Assembly: GCA_017541465.1 (NCBI GenBank)
Contig: JAFXYZ010000014.1
Span: 1 to 42,886, forward strand
Length of the DNA stretch: 42,886 nucleotides
Source of the DNA: a bacterium
Lineage (GTDB): Bacteria > Cyanobacteriota > Vampirovibrionia > Gastranaerophilales > Gastranaerophilaceae
Direction: 5' to 3'
This document shows positions 21,368 to 29,523 of this stretch, in pieces. The notes under the pieces are model-generated. The model had not been told where the DNA came from. It did not search any database and saw nothing but the letters and a program-made list of their open reading frames with translations. A program made the position numbers and the translations under genes. Position 1 is the stretch's first letter. Every line of letters begins with the position of its first letter.

Positions 21368-22462
21368 TTATATCTCAATAAACTCAGAGAAAATTTCGTT
21401 GCTGATGAGCATTCCGTTAATGGTTAAATAAACATTTGTTTTGTTTCTTTTGAGGTGGCCTGTCTGCTGATATTTTCTGATTATCTCCGAATACTTTTTG
21501 TCAAAATCAATATTGTATTTTTTGTTTATTTCGTCAATATTTATACCCTCGGTGCATCTTAACCCTAAGAAAATTTCTTCCTCCAGCTTTTCCTGCGCTG
21601 TTAATTTATAGGACATTGATTTTATGTTGTAATCTTCAAAATATTCCTGGAACGAAACGGAATTTGTGTACCTTTTATCCCCTTCATATCCGCTTGCACC
21701 TATGCCAAAGCCGTAGTAGTTTTTGTTTTTCCAGTAAGAGAGATTGTGCTTTGATTCAAACTGCGGCAGCGCAAAATTGCTTATTTCATAATGGTTATAA
21801 CCGTTTTCCTTCAGAATTTTTGTTATTTCTTCATACATATCCGCCTGAACATCTAAATCAGGAAGGTTTTGGGGCGGGTTATGAGACCACTTTGTTCTTC
21901 TTTCAATCTTTAAGCCGTAGAGAGAAATGTGCTGAGGGGCTAATTCAAGCGCTTTTCTGACATCTTCTCTGACTTTTTCGATAGTCTGGGCGGGAAGCCC
22001 GTACATCAAATCAACGCTGATATTTTTAAACCCCAGTTTTTTCGCGCAGTTAACAACATCAACGGCAGTTTTTGAGGTGTGCTGACGTCCTAAAATCTTT
22101 AAAACTTCATCGTCAAAAGTCTGAATACCTATGCTTATTCTGTTTATCGGGGTTTTTGTTTTTAAATTCTTTAAATACTCTTCATTTACACTCTCAGGGT
22201 TGATTTCCAAAGTTATTTCGGCATCCTCAGAATATTTAAGAGGGGATAAAATCGTGTTTATTTGCTCTATAGTCAAAAGAGAAGGTGTTCCTCCACCAAA
22301 ATAAATGGTTTTGAGGGTTTCGCCTTTATATCTTTCTTCGATTTCTTTTTTTAAGGTTTCAGTGTATTTTGGGATATATTTGGGCGCTGAAACGGACAAA
22401 AACGCACAGTAGTTGCATTTCTGAGAGCAAAAAGGTATATGAATATAAGCATTTTCTGTCAT
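21368..22462 (-). CDS. hemW: HemW-like radical SAM heme chaperone
   Basis: A 364-residue member of the HemN/HemW radical SAM family with C12-x3-C16-x2-C19 (IPFCSQKCNYCAFLS), GGGTPSLL (57-64), the INRISIGIQTFDDEVLKILGR motif and a C-terminal HemN-type domain (EEIFLGLRCTEGINIDEINK). The length and the shorter N-terminus fit HemW rather than the coproporphyrinogen dehydrogenase HemN. Family knowledge: HemW binds heme and transfers it to target proteins. No Shine-Dalgarno sequence is seen. TATAAT lies 8 bases before the ATG, so the mRNA may have almost no leader. It is divergent from xerD. Confidence 0.9.
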   Translation of the reverse strand: MTENAYIHIPFCSQKCNYCAFLSVSAPKYIPKYTETLKKEIEERYKGETLKTIYFGGGTPSLLTIEQINTILSPLKYSEDAEITLEINPESVNEEYLKNLKTKTPINRISIGIQTFDDEVLKILGRQHTSKTAVDVVNCAKKLGFKNISVDLMYGLPAQTIEKVREDVRKALELAPQHISLYGLKIERRTKWSHNPPQNLPDLDVQADMYEEITKILKENGYNHYEISNFALPQFESKHNLSYWKNKNYYGFGIGASGYEGDKRYTNSVSFQEYFEDYNIKSMSYKLTAQEKLEEEIFLGLRCTEGINIDEINKKYNIDFDKKYSEIIRKYQQTGHLKRNKTNVYLTINGMLISNEIFSEFIEI

Positions 22463-22504
22463 AATAATCTATTATAATCCAAAAAAATGTGATAATATAT
22501 CTTT
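22463..22504. promoter_or_regulatory. Divergent hemW/xerD promoter region with near-leaderless geometry
   Basis: In 42 bases there are two -10-like hexamers. One is TATAAT on the minus strand, ending 8 bases before the hemW ATG. The other is an extended TGTGATAAT on the plus strand (GATAAT 22491-22496), ending 8 bases before the xerD ATG. Neither gene shows a ribosome binding site. Confidence 0.5.
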
Positions 22505-23377
22505 ATGTTTGTTCACTATATTTCCCAATATCTTGAATATATAGAAGTCGAGAGGGGGCTTTCAAAAAATACCGTTGAAGCCTACCGGAATGATTTGATG
22601 TCGTTCGCGCAGTTTCTCTCATCTCAGGGGGCAGACGATTTTGAGAAGATTAAGAGAATACATTTTAACGCGTATATAAAAACTCTGAGGGATAAAAACT
22701 TCAGCGCAACGAGTATCACAAGGCAGATAGCCTCAATAAAAAACTGGTTTAACTGGCTTATTGCAAACGAAATAACCGACCAGAACCCTTCTTTGATACT
22801 TGAACAGCCAAAACTTCCGAAGAAACTTCCTAAAGTTTTAAACCTCTCAGAAATAGACACTCTTTTATCCGAGCCCCTCTCTCTTCTCGACAGGGCGGTG
22901 TTAGAACTCCTCTACGCAACGGGTTTGAGGGTATCAGAGCTCGTTAATATAACAATTTCTGATATTAATTTATCGGCTATGTTCTTAAAATGTACGGGAA
23001 AAGGCTCAAAACAGAGAATTATCCCCGTCGGGCATAAGGCAGTTGAAGCAATAAATAAATATTTAAAAGAGAGAGAATATATAATAAAAAAATATAAAAT
23101 CAGCTCTCAGAGGCTGTTTTTAAAGGAAAACGGGGAGTTTATCACACGTCAGGACGTTTATAAATTTATCCACCGTCTCGGAAAAGACATCAACAGAGAC
23201 ATCTCGCCCCACACTATCCGCCATACCTTCGCCACGCACCTGCTTGAAAACGGTGCTGATTTGAGGGTTGTTCAGGAACTTTTAGGACACAGTGATGTTG
23301 CGACAACTCAGTTATATACCCATGTCAGCAAAAAACACCTTAAAGATGTCTATTTCTCAATAAATAAAGAGAAATAA
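22505..23377 (+). CDS. xerD: XerC/XerD-type tyrosine recombinase
   Basis: A 290-residue recombinase. The N-terminal SAM-like core-binding domain (residues 1-85) contains LEYIEVERGLSKNTVEAYRND. The catalytic domain has all active residues: R142 (ATGLRVSEL), K166 (GKGSKQR), H236 and R239 (PHTIRHTFATHLL), H262 (LLGHSDVATTQ) and Y271 (LYTHVSKKHL). Length and motifs fit the chromosome dimer resolvase XerD/XerC, not a phage integrase; no attachment site or phage gene lies near it. XerC versus XerD cannot be told apart with certainty. The second Xer gene is not in the window. Confidence 0.9.
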   Translation: MFVHYISQYLEYIEVERGLSKNTVEAYRNDLMSFAQFLSSQGADDFEKIKRIHFNAYIKTLRDKNFSATSITRQIASIKNWFNWLIANEITDQNPSLILEQPKLPKKLPKVLNLSEIDTLLSEPLSLLDRAVLELLYATGLRVSELVNITISDINLSAMFLKCTGKGSKQRIIPVGHKAVEAINKYLKEREYIIKKYKISSQRLFLKENGEFITRQDVYKFIHRLGKDINRDISPHTIRHTFATHLLENGADLRVVQELLGHSDVATTQLYTHVSKKHLKDVYFSINKEK

Positions 23378-23474
23378 TACGATATATACTTTTCTTAACA
23401 TTTCTTTAATAAAAAAGTCAATTCTTGGTAATTAATTGTTTTTATAATAATACGAGAGTTATTAAGAGGCTTTT

Positions 23475-23741
23475 ATGTCATTCAATTTTAATTTCCAGTT
23501 AGCAAACGGAGCAGGCTCCGTAAACAATGTCAACAATAAAAAAGATAATGTTCCCTCAGCAGACCAATACGTTGAATCTTTGGGAATGGAAAAAGAAAGC
23601 GCCGAAGAATTGCTTGATGATATGTTCGCAAACGGTGTTCATAACGCAACAAAAGAATATGCTGAACTTTTTAATATTACCCTCGATGAAGCGGCAAAAA
23701 CATTAGGCTCTATCTATAACGGTATTGATTTTTCGGCTTAA
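23475..23741 (+). CDS. Small acidic protein of unknown function
   Basis: An 88-residue protein with an Asn-rich start (MSFNFNFQLANGAGSVNNVN) and an acidic helical C-terminal half (ESAEELLDDMFANGVHN, YAELFNITLDEAAKTLGSI) that may form a small helical domain. An AAGAGG ribosome binding site lies at a good distance. A TATAAT-like element sits near 23442-23447. The stop overlaps the opposing mini-RNase III stop within the palindrome TTAA. I do not recognise a family. Confidence 0.65.
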   Translation: MSFNFNFQLANGAGSVNNVNNKKDNVPSADQYVESLGMEKESAEELLDDMFANGVHNATKEYAELFNITLDEAAKTLGSIYNGIDFSA

Positions 23742-24127
23742 TTTTCAGGTAAAACTTCCTTAAAGTCAATTAATTCTTCACATTTGGCGATTATTCGTCT
23801 GTATTCTTCTTTGTTGTGAAGATACTCGTAACCTAAAAGCACCTCTAAACAGGTGGCTGAAGTGTGCAGTTTTCTGTCGATTTTTCTCGCCGAAGAGGTC
23901 GGAATATTCCTTGCTCTCTTAATTAAAGTTATTTCATCTTCAGTCAGAAATTCTGTTAATTTTTCAAGTATTTCCGTCTGAAATTTTGCGTTGACGAAGT
24001 GAACGGTATATTTATGGAGTTTTGTGAGGTTTTGGGTTAAAAAAACGGTCTTTTCCCTTATAAATAACTCCCATAGGGCATCGCCTAAGTGTGCATAATT
24101 TTTTATGTTTAGTTCCTGTGTTTCCAT
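23738..24127 (-). CDS. mrnC: Mini-ribonuclease III
   Basis: A 129-residue protein with the RNase III catalytic fold but no double-stranded RNA binding domain, as in MrnC. Seen are HLGDALWELFIRE (RNase III signature with the catalytic Asp), the FLTEDEITLIKRARN motif and the second catalytic segment ATCLEVLLGYEYLHNKEEY. Known role: maturation of 23S rRNA precursor. It lacks a Shine-Dalgarno sequence. TATAAT (minus strand, 24134-24139) lies exactly 6 bases before the ATG, the geometry of a leaderless mRNA. Confidence 0.88.
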   Translation of the reverse strand: METQELNIKNYAHLGDALWELFIREKTVFLTQNLTKLHKYTVHFVNAKFQTEILEKLTEFLTEDEITLIKRARNIPTSSARKIDRKLHTSATCLEVLLGYEYLHNKEEYRRIIAKCEELIDFKEVLPEN

Positions 24128-24155
24128 ATTATGATTATAGTGCTATATTTGAATT
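24128..24155. promoter_or_regulatory. Divergent leaderless promoters of mrnC and a glycosyltransferase
   Basis: Only 28 bases separate two divergent start codons. On the minus strand, TATAAT ends 6 bases before the mrnC ATG. On the plus strand, TGCTATATT (extended -10, TATATT 24144-24149) ends 6 bases before the glycosyltransferase ATG. In both cases the expected +1 is the A of the ATG. Confidence 0.55.
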
Positions 24156-25283
24156 ATGAAAATACTTTTTGTAACAGATTTGTATAAAATCGACAATAAC
24201 TCTGACTCTAGAGCCCTAAACGATTTCACTGAAACGTGGAAGGCTCAGGGGCACGAGGTTTTTGTTATAAGACCTAATTTTTTGTTTAATACACTTCTCA
24301 GAAACAAAAAGATTTCAAAAGAGGGGGAATATCTTGAAAACGGGGTTAAAGTTTTAAACCTTAATTTCCTCACTCCCTTTTGGTTTAATGTTTTTGATAA
24401 ACTTCCAAAAGATTTTAATTTAAAAAATTATGATGTTTTAATTTCTCATATGCCCTCGGGCGCTTTATTTTCACTTCGTTTAACCGAAAAAGAAACAATT
24501 CCTTATTGTATTTCAGTTCACTGTTCGGATATTGAAGTTCTCTCAAATCCTCTTTATTTTCTTTATTTTCAGCAAAAACTCCTCTGTGCCTGCAAAAAAG
24601 CTGATGTCATATCCCCGAGAAGTTTTCACCTGAAAACAAAAATCGGAAAATATATTAATGATAAAAAAATCTTCCCTGCGCTCTCAGGGGTAAAAGAAGA
24701 GGAAATTTTAAGCGAAGACGAATTAAGAGAAAAAATAAGGGCTTTTAAAAACGGAGAAAAACTCATTATTACAACTGTTTCAGGTTTAATCAAAAGAAAA
24801 AATACTGATGTTATTTTAAAAGCGCTCTCAAAAATCAAAGAGTTTGATTTTGAGTTCAGGATAATAGGTGAAGGTAAAGAAAAAAATAAACTTATTAATT
24901 TAACCAAAAAACTGAATTTAGAGGAAAAAGTTAAGTTTTTGGGTAAAATTCCGCACTCTGAGGTACTTGAAAAGTTAAGAGAGTCAAATATTTTTGTTCT
25001 TTTGAGCCAAAGAGAAACCTTAGGGCTCTCGTATCTTGAAGCTACAGCTAAAGGAAATATCGTCATTTGCACCAAAGATGACGGCATAGACGGTTTAATC
25101 GAAAACAACAAAAACGGTTTTTCTCTTGAACCTGCCCCCGATAAATTAGCCGAGAAGTTAATAGAAGTTTATAATTTTGATGAGGAAAAAATCGCAGATT
25201 TACTTATAAATACGAGAAAAACAGCGCTTGAGAATACATCATGGCAGGCTTGTGAGAGATATTTAAACAACATCTTTAATTGA
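24156..25283 (+). CDS. GT4-type glycosyltransferase
   Basis: A 375-residue GT-B glycosyltransferase. The N-terminal domain starts MKILFVTDLYKIDNNSDSRA, followed by a long acceptor-side region with ISVHCSDIEVLS. The C-terminal nucleotide-sugar domain has TVSGLIKRKNTDVILKAL, FRIIGEGKEKNKL, VKFLGKIPHSEVLEKL and the E-x7-E motif in RETLGLSYLEATAKG. The family makes retaining transfers in lipopolysaccharide, capsule or glycolipid synthesis; donor and acceptor cannot be told. No ribosome binding site is seen and the mRNA may be leaderless. It stands apart from any polysaccharide cluster in the window. Confidence 0.88.
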   Translation: MKILFVTDLYKIDNNSDSRALNDFTETWKAQGHEVFVIRPNFLFNTLLRNKKISKEGEYLENGVKVLNLNFLTPFWFNVFDKLPKDFNLKNYDVLISHMPSGALFSLRLTEKETIPYCISVHCSDIEVLSNPLYFLYFQQKLLCACKKADVISPRSFHLKTKIGKYINDKKIFPALSGVKEEEILSEDELREKIRAFKNGEKLIITTVSGLIKRKNTDVILKALSKIKEFDFEFRIIGEGKEKNKLINLTKKLNLEEKVKFLGKIPHSEVLEKLRESNIFVLLSQRETLGLSYLEATAKGNIVICTKDDGIDGLIENNKNGFSLEPAPDKLAEKLIEVYNFDEEKIADLLINTRKTALENTSWQACERYLNNIFN

Positions 25284-25301
25284 TTTTTCTCTTTCTTTTT
25301 C

Positions 25302-25316
25302 ATACCATAGTGGTAT
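25302..25316. promoter_or_regulatory. Perfect inverted repeat before the amino acid permease (possible operator)
   Basis: ATACCA and TGGTAT separated by TAG, located 8 bp before the chosen start codon and just after the glycosyltransferase stop. The arms are perfect but short; a regulator is not identified. Confidence 0.35.
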
Positions 25317-25324
25317 TGAGCCGA

Positions 25325-26863
25325 ATGTTTGAGAAGAGAAAGAAAAAGATGAAAGAAAATCCTGTTTTCAAAAATATGATGAAGTGCAAAACTCCCGATG
25401 AACTGATTGATGAAGGCTCTCACTCGGAATTAAAAAAGACTTTGAATGTTTTTGATTTGATAGTTATAGGTATCGGCGCAGTTGTCGGTACGGGTATCTT
25501 TTCAATAGTCGGTGTTGCCGCGGCAGGCGGAACGGACAGTGTCGGGGCAGGTCCTGCGCTCGTTATTTCAATGATTATTGCGGCTGTTGCGTGTGTCTTT
25601 TCGGCTCTTTGTTACAGCGAATTTGCATCTATGATTCCCGTTGCGGGCAGTGCTTATACCTACACTTATGCCACAATGGGCGAATTTATGGCGTGGATGG
25701 TCGGGTTTATCCTTATGCTCGAGTACGCAATAGGTAATATTACGGTTGCGTGCGCCTGGACAGGGTATCTTTTTCAGTTGTTAAAAGGTTTTCCGTTTCT
25801 TCCCGAATGGCTTATAAATCCTCCCATCTGGCTTGTAAACGATTTCAGAAGTGCAGCCGCTTTGTGCGACAAAGAAGGCTGGAATATGCACGATATGGTG
25901 CCTTATATATTCGATAAAATTCCCTTCTGCATTAATCTTCCAGCAATATTAATCGTGCTTTTGCTCACAATTCTTCTTGTCAGAGGGGCGAAAGATTCAG
26001 CGAAGTTTGCAAGCATTATGGTTGGTGTAAATATATTTATTATTACCTCCTTCATTATTGTAGGTGCGTTTTTTGTTAAGCCCGAAAACTGGACACCTTT
26101 TGCACCTAACGGGTTTGAAGGTGTGTTTATGGGAGCTTTTCTTATCTTCTTTGCCTATATCGGTTTTGATGCTATCTCAACTACGGCTGAAGAAACAAAG
26201 AACCCTCAGAAAAATCTTCCGATTGCAATTTTGGCAACACTTACAATCTGCACAATTCTCTATGTTCTTGTTGCACTTGTTCTGACAGGAATTGTTCCTA
26301 TTGACAAAATTGATATTTTAGCGCCTATTGCGGCGGCTATGAAGTTTGTTGGGCAGGATAAATTCGCAGGGCTCATTTCACTCGCTGCCGTTGCGGGTTT
26401 AACCTCTGTTCTTCTTGTTTATCAGCTCGGTACAACAAGAATTTTGTATGCGATGAGCAGGGACAATTTCCTTCCCTCATGCCTGCAAAACTTACATCCT
26501 AAGTTTAAAACACCCGTTGCGCTGACCTGGATCTCCGGAATAATCGTTATTTTGGGCAGTTTGTTTATGGATCTGAATATATCCGCTGAGCTCTGCAACT
26601 TCGGAACCTTTACTTCGTTTATTATTGTCTGCGCTGCAGTATTGATTTTGAGAAAAACTGAGCCTGACAGACCAAGACCGTTTAAAGTTCCATTCTGTCC
26701 GTGGTTCCCGATTTTGGGAATTGTTATTTGCGGAGGGCTGATGCTCTATTCGATGAAGTTCCTTACTGTTTCAAGAGTTCTCTTTCCGCTCTGGCTATTG
26801 TGCGGAGTGCTGATTTACGCGGGCTATTGCTATAAAAACAAAAGAGAAAAAGACGCTGTATAA
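25325..26863 (+). CDS. APC-superfamily amino acid permease (cationic amino acid transporter type)
   Basis: About 512 residues with 12 or more membrane segments. The first helix carries the APC substrate-binding motif IGIGAVVGTGIFSIVG. Later motifs are PVAGSAYTYTYATMGEF, FFAYIGFDAISTTAEETKNPQKNLP (the conserved loop of the family) and LGTTRILYAMSRDNFLP. The overall layout resembles bacterial CAT-like transporters (YfnA type) that exchange or import amino acids; the substrate is unknown. The ORF is open from a TTG at 25280 that overlaps the preceding stop. I chose ATG 25325, but ATG 25349, behind an A/G-rich stretch, is equally possible. A palindrome lies directly upstream. Confidence 0.88.
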   Translation: MFEKRKKKMKENPVFKNMMKCKTPDELIDEGSHSELKKTLNVFDLIVIGIGAVVGTGIFSIVGVAAAGGTDSVGAGPALVISMIIAAVACVFSALCYSEFASMIPVAGSAYTYTYATMGEFMAWMVGFILMLEYAIGNITVACAWTGYLFQLLKGFPFLPEWLINPPIWLVNDFRSAAALCDKEGWNMHDMVPYIFDKIPFCINLPAILIVLLLTILLVRGAKDSAKFASIMVGVNIFIITSFIIVGAFFVKPENWTPFAPNGFEGVFMGAFLIFFAYIGFDAISTTAEETKNPQKNLPIAILATLTICTILYVLVALVLTGIVPIDKIDILAPIAAAMKFVGQDKFAGLISLAAVAGLTSVLLVYQLGTTRILYAMSRDNFLPSCLQNLHPKFKTPVALTWISGIIVILGSLFMDLNISAELCNFGTFTSFIIVCAAVLILRKTEPDRPRPFKVPFCPWFPILGIVICGGLMLYSMKFLTVSRVLFPLWLLCGVLIYAGYCYKNKREKDAV

Positions 26864-26880
26864 TATGGCAGGGCATACAG

Positions 26881-26903
26881 TAGGATAGACTTCAGTCTAC
26901 CGA
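26881..26903. repeat. Short dispersed palindrome, copy 2
   Basis: Matches 3491-3513 except at two positions (TAGACT, TC, AGTCTA, flanked by GG/CC). It lies between the convergent permease and sigma factor genes. Confidence 0.55.
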
Positions 26904-26933
26904 ACATAAAATACTAAAAAATATCAAAAAAAC

Positions 26934-27563
26934 TTAAACGAGACCTTGTCTCATGAGTTCTTTTCTGATTTTATTCAGACCGGACTGAATAATTCTTGAA
27001 ATACGAGAAGGTGAGAGGTTAAATTCCTCCGAAATTTCTCTTAATTTCTTATCCTTAAAGAACTTGCACTCGATTAATTCTCTTTCGCGCGCTGGCAGTT
27101 TTTTAATTGCAGCCTTTATGTTTTCGCTTAGTTCATGGAAAACAATGGTTTCTTCCGGGTTTCTTTTTGTATCCCTGATTTGGGTAGGGTTTTCACTCTC
27201 AGCCATTTCATCGATAGACAAAATAGCCTTATAGACGGCTTCTCGAAGAACATTCTGGTTGCCCTCTTCACCCTCCGGGATAATTGCTAATTGCTTGTTT
27301 TTGAGAACATACCATTTGTATCTTCTTCTGACTTCATTTCGGATAGCCCATTTAATAGCGGTTGAAAGGTAGGATTTATTGTATTTATCGGGAGGAGCGG
27401 AAGAGCAGAGGTTATGGATAACCTGTGTTCCGATATTGACCAACTCCGAATACTCCATCAGATGTGATGATGAGAGTTTTTTATACTCAACCTTTGCCAA
27501 AGTTTCAATAAGCTCAAGATAGTCTCTTATATTAAATTTTGTGGTAGTCTTATTGTCGCTCAA
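26934..27563 (-). CDS. Small alternative sigma-70-family factor
   Basis: A 209-residue protein. The N-terminal half contains a sigma region 2-like segment (SYLSTAIKWAIRNEVRRRYKW). The C-terminal part is a clear region 4 with helix-turn-helix (LPARERELIECKFFKDKKL, ISEEFNLSPSRISRIIQSG, LNKIRKEL). This layout fits the FliA/SigB/SigF-like group more than the extracytoplasmic group; regulon and trigger are unknown. The only usable start codon in the open frame is TTG at 27563, since a stop lies shortly upstream; no good ribosome binding site is adjacent, so expression may be low or controlled. It faces a 460-bp intergenic region. Confidence 0.85.
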   Translation of the reverse strand: MSDNKTTTKFNIRDYLELIETLAKVEYKKLSSSHLMEYSELVNIGTQVIHNLCSSAPPDKYNKSYLSTAIKWAIRNEVRRRYKWYVLKNKQLAIIPEGEEGNQNVLREAVYKAILSIDEMAESENPTQIRDTKRNPEETIVFHELSENIKAAIKKLPARERELIECKFFKDKKLREISEEFNLSPSRISRIIQSGLNKIRKELMRQGLV

Positions 27564-28025
27564 CTTTGTATCCCAACTATCCTCTTAAACTACATATATA
27601 TTGTATATTAAAAATAAACATTTTACATGCTTTATGTATTGTGTATTAACTTTTGTATATCATATTTTCCCCAATTAATCAATTTTTTCAGGCGAATTAA
27701 CTTTATAAAAATACAGGCGGATAATATTGAGAAATTATTTTAGTGCGCCAAAAATGAGATTGATTTATTGAAAAGGGAAAACATGCCGTATATTTGACGA
27801 AGAGAATTTTAGCAGTTTAATAAGAGAATATAGCAACAAACATTACCTTTGTTAACGAATGTTAAGTTGATTTTTATAGCTGAAACTCAATAAAATCAAT
27901 GATTTACTCTAAGTGTAAAAAAACATTCAGTCTGAATCTAGCAATTTATTCTTATTACAGTCATTTCATGAGTGTCTGTTAGATTTATTTTTAACAAGGT
28001 AAATAGGAAAAAGGAGAAAAATTTA
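27564..28025. other. Long intergenic regulatory region between sigma factor and P/Q-rich protein
   Basis: Very AT-rich. On the plus strand TTGATT (27867-27872), an 18-base spacer and TAAAAT (27891-27896) form a plausible promoter for the gene at 28026, with a leader of about 120 bases. Inverted repeats are TTAAC/GTTAA at 27852-27865, directly upstream of the -35, and ATTCAG/CTGAAT at 27925-27937 in the leader. No gene or known RNA was recognised. Confidence 0.45.
27867..27896 (+). promoter_or_regulatory. Candidate promoter of the P/Q-rich HEAT-like gene
   Basis: TTGATT, an 18-base spacer and TAAAAT, preceded by the TTAAC-GAAT-GTTAA inverted repeat that could be an operator. Confidence 0.45.
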
Positions 28026-29033
28026 ATGTTAAATGCGCCGAACAACCAATATGGTCCTATGATACCTGCACAGCAGCCACAACAGCAACCGGCTGCAGCT
28101 ACTCAGCTTCCGCAGGAACAGGGACAACAACCGGCACAGGGCGGAATTTATAATTACCCTGTATCCAGTTGCTATACACCTCAGACATCAGATTTTAACG
28201 GTGTTAAACTGATTATTAACAATCCTCAGGGCTATGCGGCAGCAGGCGGAGCACCCGTTGCACAACCTGCCGTTTCAACTATCCCTGCAAACTACTATGT
28301 ACCCGGTCAGCCGATTAATTTTCCTCAGCAGCCCGGCTACATGCCCCAGCCAGCTCAGACTCCTGAGCCAATGGTAAAAACGGAACCAGCACAAAATAAA
28401 CCCGAGATACAAGAGCCTACAGAGGAATTACCGGGCGTAAAAGTTCAAAGCTTCACGGCAGGTTTAAACTCAAATGATATTAACGTTCAGGCACAGACCA
28501 TGAACGAGATATGTGACGCAGCAAAAAGCGATGACAAAATCGCAGCAGCCCTTCAGTCAAATGAAATCTATGATGCCCTGATTAACATTGTTAATAAAGA
28601 TGCATCAGGCTTACAGGGGCCGACCGATGAAATTCTTGCAAAACGTCAGGAATTACTGAATAAGGCAACAACTCCCGAGCAGCAGGCAGAAGCGTTTGCT
28701 CAGACAATGACCGAACAGGAAGCCTTCATTATGCACCAAAGAGAAGCCTTATTTACAATAGCAGTTCTTCAGAATGCAATTATCAAACTTGGTGAAAGCC
28801 AGAATAAAGAAGTTCAGCTCCACACAGTTCCTGCAATCGACACAATTGTTGAAACGGTTAAATCGAACCCCGAACCGATTATGAGAGCAGGTGCTATCCA
28901 GGCACTCTCACATATTGCAAGACCTAACTTCAAACCCGAGCTTGAGCAAATCTTCACTATCGCAGCTTCCGACTCGGATCCCGGTGTTCAGGAAATTGCA
29001 AACGCTGCAAACGAACAGTTAGCAAAAATCTAA
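28026..29033 (+). CDS. P/Q-rich protein with C-terminal helical (HEAT-like) region
   Basis: A 335-residue protein. Residues 1-140 are low complexity, rich in Pro, Gln and Ala (PAQQPQQQPAAATQLPQEQ), without a signal peptide. Residues 140-335 are helical and end in repeats such as PIMRAGAIQALSHIARP and PGVQEIANAANEQLAKI, which resemble HEAT repeats. The frame is open further upstream to a GTG at 27972. The ATG at 28026 has AAGGAG nine bases before it and is clearly the better start. A strong terminator follows. Family and function are not recognised; a scaffold or surface-associated role is speculative. Confidence 0.72.
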   Translation: MLNAPNNQYGPMIPAQQPQQQPAAATQLPQEQGQQPAQGGIYNYPVSSCYTPQTSDFNGVKLIINNPQGYAAAGGAPVAQPAVSTIPANYYVPGQPINFPQQPGYMPQPAQTPEPMVKTEPAQNKPEIQEPTEELPGVKVQSFTAGLNSNDINVQAQTMNEICDAAKSDDKIAAALQSNEIYDALINIVNKDASGLQGPTDEILAKRQELLNKATTPEQQAEAFAQTMTEQEAFIMHQREALFTIAVLQNAIIKLGESQNKEVQLHTVPAIDTIVETVKSNPEPIMRAGAIQALSHIARPNFKPELEQIFTIAASDSDPGVQEIANAANEQLAKI

Positions 29034-29080
29034 CAAGTAATATACTTAAATAATTAAATTTTCCTATTTAATATTCTTAA

Positions 29081-29110
29081 AGAGGGCTGTTTTAAAACGG
29101 TCCTCTTTTT
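29081..29110 (+). terminator. Terminator of the P/Q-rich gene
   Basis: AGAGGGCTGTTTT (29081-29093) and AAAACGGTCCTCT (29094-29106) can form a long stem with two G-T pairs, followed by TTTT. Confidence 0.85.
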
Positions 29111-29183
29111 ATATCCTCACTAAATTCTTTTAACTTTATTTACACATTTGCCCATGCTCTCTTTTGTATTGTTAAATAATCCT

Positions 29184-29522
29184 ATGGACAAGAAGAACAA
29201 TGATAAAGTTATAAATTTGTTTCAAAAGCACGATAAAAAACTTGGTGAAGCAGGTGAGCAGAAGTTTTTTAAAGGGTTTCACTATGTCAAACTTGATAAA
29301 GATTTGAACGGAAACCCTTTTCAGGAGGAGCTTTTGCTAGAGTATTCCCAAAAGTGTTCTTATATTGTACGAGTTATGAGAAAGGTAAACGGGGCAGTTT
29401 CTCTTTATAACTATAAAGTGCCGTCAAACCGTATTATTGAGTTTATTTCAAAGTTTTTAAACAAGGAATTTAACGGCGAGATTATTGAGGTTGAGAAGTA
29501 TATCCCCGAAGAATTGGCTTGA
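29184..29522 (+). CDS. Small protein of unknown function before the radical SAM gene
   Basis: A 112-residue protein from ATG 29184. It has an alpha/beta look: HDKKLGEAGEQKFFKGFHYV, LLLEYSQKCSYIVRVMRKV, IIEFISKFLNKEFNGEIIEV. There is no signal or membrane segment. The frame is open upstream to a TTG at 29148 and an ATG at 29154, but no start has a Shine-Dalgarno sequence. TTAAAT (29172-29177) lies exactly 6 bases before ATG 29184 and TTGCCC 18 bases further upstream, so a leaderless mRNA starting at 29184 is plausible. It ends one base before the next gene starts and is probably co-transcribed. Family not recognised. Confidence 0.55.
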   Translation: MDKKNNDKVINLFQKHDKKLGEAGEQKFFKGFHYVKLDKDLNGNPFQEELLLEYSQKCSYIVRVMRKVNGAVSLYNYKVPSNRIIEFISKFLNKEFNGEIIEVEKYIPEELA

Positions 29523-29523
29523 G

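Noticed and set aside
22505-23377. The tyrosine recombinase as a phage or island integrase
   Set aside because: Length, motifs and housekeeping neighbours fit Xer; no tRNA, attachment site or phage gene is near.
24626-25111. Minus-strand open frame of 161 codons
   Set aside because: Antisense to the conserved glycosyltransferase C-terminal domain; Ser/Phe/Leu-rich composition is typical of a shadow frame.
26881-26903. Palindrome as terminator of the permease gene
   Set aside because: No T-run follows on either strand, and a near-identical copy lies elsewhere, so it is better described as a dispersed repeat.
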